A stretch of 64,000 bases of DNA from OM182 bacterium MED-G28. Lineage in GTDB: Bacteria > Pseudomonadota > Gammaproteobacteria > Pseudomonadales > Pseudohongiellaceae. Location of the stretch: NCBI GenBank assembly GCA_002457215.1, contig NTJZ01000001.1:1-64000 (forward strand), given 5' to 3'. Every line of letters starts with the position of its first letter. Positions within the stretch are counted from its first letter, which is position 1. Shown one piece after another: positions 57,571-64,000 of this stretch. Both the position numbers and the translations under genes were made by a program. Under the pieces are notes generated by a model. It did not search any database, had not been told where the DNA came from, and saw only the letters and a list, made by a program, of their open reading frames with translations.

Positions 57571-57822
57571 ATCAATTTACCTCGTTTATATAAAATTATT
57601 TTCTACAAAAATATATCAATCACTTGAAACAACAAAGCTCAAGAGATTTTAGATAAGGATTCAGAATGGATTTATTAATATTCACATCCAGCCGCTTTTT
57701 CATCCGTGTTGGGCTATTACGCTATCCGTTTATGCGCGCCATCACTATACAACAGAGCGATAAGCGCCTCTATAGCTAACTTAATGCTTATTATTTCCAG
57801 TATCGTTAACTTATTCTTTGCC

Positions 57823-58539
57823 CTAGAGTTTAATAAATCGCAGCACGAAACGATCAGTGTTTCTCTCAAGGCTCGGGTCGAACGGTCCTAGTGTATGATC
57901 ATCAGAAGGGTTTTCTAGCAAGTCACTTACTCCCGTGAGTGCGAAGCCCATCGATGTAATTGATTTAACAGCATCATCGAACGCAATACGATGCAGAGTT
58001 GCATTATCAGCTCCAGAGGTGCCTTCATGATCTATTACGCCGAATATACCTCCGGGTTTTAAAACATTAAAAACCTCTGTGAAGCGTTCATGTGCCTCAT
58101 CGCTGCTGCGGTTATAGACGTCATGAAAGTTAAGCGCCGTTAATGCGAAATCAACAGAGTTTGCCGTTAGCTCAGATACTGGCCCAATATGATGCGCGAT
58201 ATTGGAGCGTCTATCTAACCGATCGTTAATTAATTCAATATTGTTGTCTACGCCGCGACCCGGATTATTTTGCATGATTACTTCGCCAGAGGTACCGACA
58301 GCATACGAAAGTACCTCCGTATACCAGCCACCAATTGCAATTAAATCTAAAGCTGTCATGCCTTCCTCCAGCCCTAGAAATGCTAGTACCTCTGGCGCAT
58401 TTCGGTTCTGATCCCGCTCTAGATCGGCCGCTGGGCGGCTATTGTTTTGCATTGCCCGTGCTAATTGGGCAGTATCAAGTTGGGCATTAACTTCGCTAAG
58501 AAAGCAAAGAGCCGCAATAATCATTAGAAATCGATTCAT
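57823..58539 (-). CDS. Exported class I SAM-methyltransferase-like protein
   Basis: A 238-residue protein with a clear signal peptide (MNRFLMIIAALCFLSEVNA, cut before QLD) followed by a methyltransferase fold: motif I region ALDLIAIGGWYTEVL, then VDFALTALNFHDVYN and a post-motif VLKPGGIFGVIDHEG. The glycine loop is altered compared with cytoplasmic enzymes (AIGGW in place of GxGxG). A periplasmic methyltransferase is paradoxical because SAM is cytoplasmic. Related exported members occur in other proteobacteria; function unknown. Confidence 0.78.
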   Translation of the reverse strand: MNRFLMIIAALCFLSEVNAQLDTAQLARAMQNNSRPAADLERDQNRNAPEVLAFLGLEEGMTALDLIAIGGWYTEVLSYAVGTSGEVIMQNNPGRGVDNNIELINDRLDRRSNIAHHIGPVSELTANSVDFALTALNFHDVYNRSSDEAHERFTEVFNVLKPGGIFGVIDHEGTSGADNATLHRIAFDDAVKSITSMGFALTGVSDLLENPSDDHTLGPFDPSLERNTDRFVLRFIKL

Positions 58540-58759
58540 TTCGGTTTCCCTTTATTCTGATCAGCCATAAAAATACCTGAATTTCTTGTGAATTGATAAC
58601 CTTTGTAAATGGAGAACTTTCACATAGCGTTTCTTGTTAGTTATCCCTGACATTTTCTCTGGGTAGGATGTGCACAGACCATAGGCACTAATAATCTATT
58701 TTTCCATTGCCGCTAATGCAGCAAAATTGCAGTAGAACCGAATTAATAGGAGGAGTGAA

Positions 58760-60289
58760 ATGACTGGTAATTCTGGAACAACTCGGCGGACGTTTTTAAC
58801 ATGGAGTGCCGCCTTAGCAACCGGTGCTATGTCTTGCTCGATAGAAGAGGACATTTCTGGTCAAACAAATACGACATCCCTCATAGATTTAACGGCAAGT
58901 GAGGCTGTTTCGGCAATGCTGAGAGGCGATATTAGTGCTGAAGCATATGCCGAAGCCCTAGTGAGACGCTGCGAATCTGGCAAGCATTTAAACGCGTTCA
59001 TAAATTTCGATGCAGCACGAGTACTCGAAGCAGCAAAAAAAGCCGACGCTAATCGTTCAATGGGTGCTGAACTCCCACCTTTGCATGGCTTGCCAATTCC
59101 TATCAAAGATAGTGTTAACGTATCAGGATATGCGACTACAGGCGGCACCAGAGCGCTGAGAAATTTTTATCCGGCCGAGGATTCACCCCTCGTGCAGAAA
59201 TTGAAAAAAGCTGGTGCAATCGTTTTAGGCAAAACTAACGTCCATGAACTGTCGTTTGGCTGGACCAGCGATAATAAGGAATTCGGGGCAGTGCGGAATC
59301 CCTATGATATCAACCGCATTCCCGGGGGTAGTAGTGGTGGCACAGCGGCGGCCGTAGCCGCCAGGATGGCCCCGATCGGTATTGCTGAAGATACACAAGG
59401 CTCAATCAGAGTCCCCGCAGCCATGTGCGGCCTAACCGGCTTCCGACCGACTCTCCATCGTTACCCAAACCAAGGGGTAATACCAATCACGCCACTATTT
59501 GATCAAGTTGGCCCGCTAGCTCGTAATGTTGGCGATCTCGCGCTGTTCGATCATGTCATAAGCGGTGCGCCAATGACGAATAATTCGACTTCAATTAAGG
59601 GGTTACGAATCGGTGTGCCGCGTGAATATTTCTACAACGTGTTAGAGGAGGAAGTTGAACGAATCTGCGAAGAGGCGCTGCTTCGGCTAGCTGATGCCGG
59701 CGCTATTTTGGTTGAAGCCGAGATAACCGATTTAAAGCGATTGATCGATCTGACTACCGCCAGAGTGCAGCTCTATCATGTTTTGCCAATGCTAACTCAA
59801 TTCTTGGCAGATTTTGATACAGGTGTGACATTCGACGAGCTGATGGCCCAAGTGAGCCCGGACATACTGGCTGTTTTCTCGCAATTAGTATTGCCCGGAA
59901 GCGAACTCTCACCAAGCATCGAAGACTTTACCGCTGCGCGAGATCAGCATCTACCAGCGCTTAGAAAAACTCTTGCGAGTTATTACCATGATAACAACCT
60001 GGCCGCGATGGTTTTCCCTGTGGCGCAAATTACCGCACCTTTAATTGGGCAAAACCCAAATATGACCGTAAATGGCCAAAATGTCTCATTTGAGAATCTA
60101 ATAAGCCGAAATATTTCGCCTGGCAGCACTGGGAGCCTGCCAGGCATTGTCGTGCCGGCGGGCCTCAATCGCGACGGGCTGCCGGTCTGCCTTGAATTGG
60201 ACGGTCCAGCCGGCAGTGACGAGTCACTGTTGGGAATAGGGGTTGCGATTGAGTCAATACTGGGCAAATTACCGCCACCGAGACTTTGA
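58760..60289 (+). CDS. Amidase signature family protein with Tat signal
   Basis: A 509-residue amidase. The N-terminus TTRRTFLTWSAALATGAMSC is a twin-arginine signal, with a cysteine that may or may not be lipidated. The amidase-signature triad is visible: K116 (PIPIKDSVNVSG), the cis-serine in GGSSGGTAAAV (S191/S192) and the nucleophile S215 (DTQGSIRVPAAMCG). A strong AGGAGG Shine-Dalgarno precedes ATG. The substrate amide is unknown; GatA is excluded by the signal peptide and lack of gatC/gatB. Confidence 0.88.
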   Translation: MTGNSGTTRRTFLTWSAALATGAMSCSIEEDISGQTNTTSLIDLTASEAVSAMLRGDISAEAYAEALVRRCESGKHLNAFINFDAARVLEAAKKADANRSMGAELPPLHGLPIPIKDSVNVSGYATTGGTRALRNFYPAEDSPLVQKLKKAGAIVLGKTNVHELSFGWTSDNKEFGAVRNPYDINRIPGGSSGGTAAAVAARMAPIGIAEDTQGSIRVPAAMCGLTGFRPTLHRYPNQGVIPITPLFDQVGPLARNVGDLALFDHVISGAPMTNNSTSIKGLRIGVPREYFYNVLEEEVERICEEALLRLADAGAILVEAEITDLKRLIDLTTARVQLYHVLPMLTQFLADFDTGVTFDELMAQVSPDILAVFSQLVLPGSELSPSIEDFTAARDQHLPALRKTLASYYHDNNLAAMVFPVAQITAPLIGQNPNMTVNGQNVSFENLISRNISPGSTGSLPGIVVPAGLNRDGLPVCLELDGPAGSDESLLGIGVAIESILGKLPPPRL

Positions 60290-60342
60290 ATAGCTTAATT
60301 TTAATAGAATGCGATTGCTTAGAATACCGGAAAAAATATATC

Positions 60343-60559
60343 TTGGATGTTAACTATGAAAAAATTAGGTTGGATGTTTGGATTCAGCCAATTGGCGTGT
60401 TGGGCGTTTTAGCAGGTTTGATATTTGTTGGGTTGTAGATGCGTCAATCTCAAGAAAAGGCTTGTATGGTATCTGTGAAAGGCGGCACATTTTAAAACGG
60501 CGTTTGAGGCGGCCTATCAGAATTTTTTAAACACTATTCCGGATAATTACGCTGAGTAA
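60343..60559 (+). pseudogene. Decayed small membrane-protein gene
   Basis: A frame from TTG 60343 reads VNYEKIRLDVWIQ, then PIGVLGVLAGLIFVGL, is interrupted by TAG at 60436-60438 where relatives have Gln, and resumes as MRQSQEKA before another stop at 60493. A different frame from about 60500 reads FEAAYQNFLNTIPDNYAE and stops at 60557-60559. This matches the pattern of a membrane protein common in marine gammaproteobacteria (membrane helix then a RQSQ motif). Nonsense mutation plus frameshift or internal deletion; the match is by recollection. Confidence 0.5.
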
Positions 60560-60562
60560 GCT

Positions 60563-61585
60563 ATGAAAATCAGATTACTACTCATTATATTTATATTGAT
60601 CTCCTCGGTCAGTCTATCTATTGCCCAAGCAGATGATGATTATCGGGCCCCCCGCACGGAATGGGGTCAGCCCGATCTGCAGGGTGTGTGGAATTTTAAT
60701 TCCAGCACACCATTGCAGCGACCCGAACAATTTGGAACACAGGAGTTTTTGACGCCTGAAGAAGTCGAGCAAGATCGCATTCGGCTAGCGGAACGGCGGC
60801 GCGCATTAGATGCAGCAGAAGCCAAACTGGTAGTAGACCCGCAAGCTCCACCAGTCGGTGCTGACCCTGGAGGCTACAACACTTTTTGGTATGAGAATGC
60901 CAGTATCGGTGAAAATGTTCGTACTTCTCTGATTATCCATCCAGAAAATGGTCGGCTTCCTGCCAGAGTCGAAGGCGCTGCCGAGCATGGGGCAAATAAA
61001 GTGGGACCAGACGTTCCAGGTGAACGTCCCGTTCTTGCAGTTTTGGGCGGTATTAGCGCGGATGGACCGGAGGACCGTGGCCTGTCTGAACGTTGCCTGA
61101 TTGGCTTTAACGCTGGCCCTCCCTTTAGCGGTGGCGGTTACAATGCCAATGCGCAGATCTTTCAGAACAAGGATCATGCAGTTATTCTGACTGAAATGGT
61201 ACATGATGCTCGAATCGTTCCATTAGTTGACCGGGCTCCACTCGACGATGATATTCGCTTATGGTCTGGAGATTCTAGGGGCTATTGGGACGGTGAAACC
61301 CTGGTAGTGACAACTAAGAATTTCACGGATCTAACGCCTAGTTTTAGTCGTTTCGGAAATTCAGAGGACAAGACATTGACTGAGCGATTTACGCGAGTTA
61401 ATCGATATACAATCGAGTACGAGTGGACGCTGGAGGACCCTTCTACTTTTTCTGACAAAATTGTCGCTACTATGCCAATGACTAAAGTAGGGGGACTGCT
61501 CTATGAATTTGGTTGCAATGAAGGCAATTACGGCATGCTTAATATCCTCCGTGGCGAAAGGATGAAAGAAAAACGAGGCGACTAG
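60563..61585 (+). CDS. Exported protein of an uncharacterised PDLQGVW family (copy 2)
   Basis: A 340-residue secreted protein, signal peptide MKIRLLLIIFILISSVSLSI, cut near AQA-DD. It shares the motif series of the 51346-52353 gene in the same order: PRTEWGQPDLQGVW, GYNTFW, SERCLIGF, MVHDARIV, GDSRGYWDGETLVVTTKNF and GCNEGNYGM. The two are clearly paralogous but diverged. The function is unknown, but secretion and conserved cysteines fit a periplasmic or surface protein. The decayed gene ends 3 bases upstream. Confidence 0.82.
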   Translation: MKIRLLLIIFILISSVSLSIAQADDDYRAPRTEWGQPDLQGVWNFNSSTPLQRPEQFGTQEFLTPEEVEQDRIRLAERRRALDAAEAKLVVDPQAPPVGADPGGYNTFWYENASIGENVRTSLIIHPENGRLPARVEGAAEHGANKVGPDVPGERPVLAVLGGISADGPEDRGLSERCLIGFNAGPPFSGGGYNANAQIFQNKDHAVILTEMVHDARIVPLVDRAPLDDDIRLWSGDSRGYWDGETLVVTTKNFTDLTPSFSRFGNSEDKTLTERFTRVNRYTIEYEWTLEDPSTFSDKIVATMPMTKVGGLLYEFGCNEGNYGMLNILRGERMKEKRGD

Positions 61586-61649
61586 CCCCAACGAGAAACG
61601 AAAAAACTCTACCAGTAAATAATGACGGCAAATATATTGGCATATAAAG

Positions 61650-61676
61650 CGCGGAGTTCATTTTGAACAAACCGCG
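61650..61676. repeat. Hairpin downstream of PDLQGVW copy 2
   Basis: Nested inverted repeats: CGCGG (61650-61654) with CCGCG (61672-61676), and inside it GTTC (61656-61659) with GAAC (61665-61668). There is no U-tract, so it is a weak candidate for transcript termination or 3' end stabilisation. Confidence 0.4.
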
Positions 61677-61781
61677 AACAACAACCCTACTCTGTTTTTC
61701 TGTTACTACTATTATTTAGATTGATGTGCCTTGTTTTCTTGGACATAAATTAACTCCAATCTAACTCGCCACTGTCTGAAT

Positions 61782-62087
61782 TTATTTTAAAAATTCAATC
61801 TCAATGAATGCACATTCAAAGTCATTTCCATTAATAACGTCATGCTCAACACCTACCTCTCGAAAATAAGGCACACCGCTTCTCATTGGTACACTAATGT
61901 TTTCACTATTACCTAGATTAATCTTGAGCTCACCATTAAATAAAGGCACAACGATATAGTCATATTCATGCCGATGCCATCCAGTGTTGTCTCCATATTT
62001 TTTGAAACGCCATTCTGTGACGCAGGTACGTTCATTTTCGATCAAGACTGTCGAAACAGCTTTACCAGGTTTAGATTGTTCGCACAT
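61782..62087 (-). CDS. Small cupin-domain protein
   Basis: A 101-residue single-domain cupin. The conserved region WHRHEYDYIVVPLFNGEL carries the metal-type histidines of cupin motif 1, and VGVEHDVINGND fits motif 2. The frame is open to TTG 62126 but ATG 62087 (MCEQSKPGKAVS) gives the usual N-terminus of this family. Cupins of this size bind small molecules or modify them; the ligand cannot be inferred. Confidence 0.7.
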   Translation of the reverse strand: MCEQSKPGKAVSTVLIENERTCVTEWRFKKYGDNTGWHRHEYDYIVVPLFNGELKINLGNSENISVPMRSGVPYFREVGVEHDVINGNDFECAFIEIEFLK

Positions 62088-62266
62088 ATATCCGTCCATT
62101 CTTATAATAACCAACCCATGCACCAAAAGGTTCTAGATATTAAACCTGCTTATGCTGGAACCAATACTTGGTGGATCGCATGGTGCCCGCCCTGCTTCAT
62201 GAAAACTTTATAGCTTGAAACCAACTAAATAGAGAATATTATTGTAGTAATCGTTAATACATTTTT

Positions 62267-62740
62267 TCATTTTAAGTAGGGGTCCAGACGGAGGATTTGT
62301 CTAGGCGGCGGAAATCCCATTAAAAACCTTGCTGAAAACGGCAAAGGAAATCCAGCAGCCACCAGTTCAAACTCCTCTCCTTCCACTGACACCGCGGTGT
62401 AATCTTCAACATTTCCCTGAATTTCTCCGCGTACATTAGTGTTCTTAAGGGCTGCTTTGTACCAGCCTCTAGTCCAGTGGTGAGCTGAAACATATAGTTT
62501 TCCTTCAGTAATAAAGCGTGCAACCATTGTGTTATTAGATTCCCCTTTGTCATCCGTCGTAGTAATCACAATCATTGGTATACCGCAATCACTCCTTAGT
62601 GGGTTTTGTCCATCTACATTTGAACACCCCTCTGGATCCTCAAAAGACGGTTGATACATGCCCAGAAATACGGATTCGAATAGGAGAACAAAAACAATAT
62701 AAACTACAGCGACTATTCCTAGCCATTTAAATACTTTCAA
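62267..62740 (-). CDS. Membrane-anchored DUF385-like (nitroreductase/F420-type fold) protein
   Basis: A 157-residue protein with one N-terminal membrane helix (about residues 4-26) and an extracytoplasmic domain. TTDDKGESNNTMVARFITEGKLYV and SAHHWTRGWYKAALKN resemble the split-barrel DUF385 family that binds flavin-type cofactors. TTG start, with AGGA five bases upstream. Cofactor and substrate are not known, and the family match is by eye only. Confidence 0.6.
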   Translation of the reverse strand: MKVFKWLGIVAVVYIVFVLLFESVFLGMYQPSFEDPEGCSNVDGQNPLRSDCGIPMIVITTTDDKGESNNTMVARFITEGKLYVSAHHWTRGWYKAALKNTNVRGEIQGNVEDYTAVSVEGEEFELVAAGFPLPFSARFLMGFPPPRQILRLDPYLK

Positions 62741-63333
62741 TTGTTTCCTGCCTTTTTAATTCATTGTTAAAGTGCTCGTCAGACACATTCACCGCTCATG
62801 CACGTGAGTTACGTAACTCGATTGCGTTAAAAAATAAAACAGCCCTGCTCCCCTACTAGATTCAACGATGCCAGAGCAGAATATAACAACTTAGTTGATG
62901 CGCACGCTCGTCAGGTCTGTTATTTACGGATTACGCGATTTTTCTAACCTAAAGTGTAATCAATCGGGGGGCAGGCAACGACCCCTCTGGAGCATACCCC
63001 AATAAAAAAAACCACCCAAAAGATTAAGAATATTAACCACATTTTTACTGATGTTTTCTTGATCTTACCTAGCCGACCTAAAGAGTAGGAGAAGGCTCTG
63101 TTGTACCAAACTCTATGCATCCAGCCTCTACCCTCCACACGCCATCCTGCGCGGTAGTATTGCTGTCTTTATCATTACCTTCGTCATCCTGACGCGAGTC
63201 TTTATTGTTATTGCTCATAGTGTTTCTCTGCACTTCCATCGACTTTATATGGTTGTGTTGAATAATAGAATAGCTCACCTATTTTTAATTACAATGTCGG
63301 TTTTATAGGTGTTCATTATTTTGGAGATAGGTC
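62741..63333. other. 593-bp region with no well-supported gene
   Basis: Between two genes the only coding candidates are two overlapping minus-strand frames treated separately (62944-63218). The rest holds no recognisable RNA, repeat or promoter. Confidence 0.5.
62944..63218 (-). pseudogene. Possible frameshifted small membrane protein
   Basis: Two overlapping minus-strand frames look like halves of one gene. One starts at ATG 63218 (MSNNNKDSRQDDEGNDK, acidic and polar) and stops at 63078. The other, entering near 63160 and ending at 62944, reads GWRVEGRGWMHRVWYN, a basic stretch GKIKKTSVK, then a membrane helix MWLIFLIFWVVFFIGV. Joined by one frameshift they would give a cytoplasmic acidic head plus a membrane anchor. 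The alternative is two unrelated chance ORFs. Confidence 0.3.
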
Positions 63334-63723
63334 ATGAAAATAGAAAAAAAATTATTCAGAGAAGGCCCTTATTCAGATTTCTTTTCTCAGGGCGTACAAG
63401 TAGGAAATATTTTAACTCTTGCCGGTCAACTTGGAGATGGAGAAGACGGAAAAATTCCTGAAAGCATTAAAGAGCAGATGGCAAATTGCTACGCGAATAT
63501 CCAAAACGTTCTCAAAGAGTTTGGAGCCTCCCTTGATAATGTGATTGATGAAACCTGGTTCGTTACTGATGTTAGTGAGTGCATGGATAATGTTGGTGAA
63601 ATCTTTCAGGCGAGAGAGCTAATCTATGGTTGTAAGCCAGAAGTTTCTCAGACACTAATAGGAATTACGGCACTAGTATCTCCAGAATGTAAAATTGAAA
63701 TTAAATGTATCGCCTCTATATAA
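63334..63723 (+). CDS. RidA/YjgF family protein
   Basis: A 129-residue RidA-fold protein. Typical elements are YSDFFSQGVQVGNILTLAGQLG near the N-terminus, IKEQMANCYANIQNVLKEFGA and the C-terminal ALVSPECKIEIKCIA, where the family's Pro-x-x-x-Glu-Ile-Glu pattern is partly kept. The signature arginine for 2-iminoacid hydrolysis (in an RVEV/RIE-like context) is not evident, so it may be a RidA-related subgroup without that activity. GGAGATAG precedes ATG. Confidence 0.85.
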   Translation: MKIEKKLFREGPYSDFFSQGVQVGNILTLAGQLGDGEDGKIPESIKEQMANCYANIQNVLKEFGASLDNVIDETWFVTDVSECMDNVGEIFQARELIYGCKPEVSQTLIGITALVSPECKIEIKCIASI

Positions 63724-63837
63724 TCATTCGTGTACATTTATGTAGATCAAAAACTAAAACAATAAATAACTCTACTTTGCTTGACCGTTACCTTATCCAT
63801 TCTGGAATGGTGAATTTTTAACAAACGAGGATTTAAA

Positions 63838-64000
63838 ATGAATAGACTACTTTCTACAATAACTTTTCTCTGTTTTGCTGTCGCTGTTCCGTGGATGTCT
63901 TATGGGTTTGAGGTGACGGGAGAAAGGGTAAACCTTTCAGGCACAATAAACTCTGTGGTATTGACCGACGAAGGTGGAGTCATCAATGTCGTTTCTGACA
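63838..64000 (+). CDS. N-terminal part of an exported protein (runs off the window)
   Basis: An ATG at 63838 with ACGAGG eight bases upstream opens a frame that continues past the right edge: MNRLLSTITFLCFAVAVPW is a signal peptide (cut near SYG-FE), followed by VTGERVNLSGTINSVV and LTDEGGVINVVSD. The beginning resembles small exported DUF6152-type proteins, but too little is present to be sure. Confidence 0.75.
   Translation, partial: MNRLLSTITFLCFAVAVPWMSYGFEVTGERVNLSGTINSVVLTDEGGVINVVSD

Noticed and set aside
57706-57891. 61-residue ORF upstream of the exported methyltransferase gene's end
   Set aside because: Runs into the methyltransferase gene in antisense, with no ribosome site or family pattern.
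58760-60289. GatA subunit of the tRNA amidotransferase
   Set aside because: It has a Tat signal peptide and no gatB/gatC neighbours, so a general exported amidase is the better call.

Overview
This window looks like chromosome from a moderately AT-rich, probably marine gammaproteobacterium. The evidence is gene order and family membership: the dnaX-ybaB-recR block, rnd with a YcgN protein, gltA divergent from sdhCDAB-sucAB-lpd-sucCD, a Vibrio TonB2-like (TtpC) energy-transduction cluster, and the yceD-rpmF-(plsX)-fabD-fabG-acpP-fabF-mltG-tmk-holB fatty-acid/replication block. GTG and TTG starts are common. A species cannot be named from sequence alone.

Layout. 1-7 kb: DNA repair and RNA genes (dnaX end, ybaB, recR, rnd, ycgN), then a MoxR/VWA pair and fadD. 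7-16.5 kb: hrpA, mlaA, a TerB-like protein, dusA, gltX and tRNA-Ala(GGC) with its own strong promoter, then gltA on the minus strand. 17-28 kb: a continuous plus-strand TCA-cycle run encoding succinate dehydrogenase, 2-oxoglutarate dehydrogenase and succinyl-CoA synthetase. 28.3-33.6 kb: a six-gene envelope energising cluster (DUF3450, TtpC-like MotA/TolQ/ExbB, ExbB, ExbD, TonB, TPR). 33.7-38.5 kb: htpG, argS, rluC. 38.6-46.1 kb: the yceD/rpmF to holB block, in which plsX survives only as a frameshifted, internally deleted relic and fabH and pabC are absent. 46-49.5 kb: an FAD oxidoreductase, an AlkB dioxygenase and glutathione reductase.

From about 49.5 kb to the end the window becomes accessory. 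It holds many genes of unknown role, an orphan tyrosine recombinase, the Prc protease, and a striking number of exported proteins: two paralogues of an uncharacterised PDLQGVW family, a beta-propeller protein, an exported methyltransferase-like protein and a Tat-type amidase. Small stress or detoxification-type genes are mixed in (GST-like, cupin, DUF385-like, RidA). One small membrane-protein gene here is visibly decayed.

No CRISPR array, rRNA operon, insertion sequence or recognisable defence system was seen. The most interesting non-textbook signals are the plsX relic, the apparently leaderless yceD mRNA, the regulatory architecture around acpP (palindrome in the promoter, terminator before fabF), the terminator hairpin placed just in front of htpG, and the exported uncharacterised families of the last 15 kb. 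All product calls rest on reading translated sequence and recalled family motifs; no database search was run.
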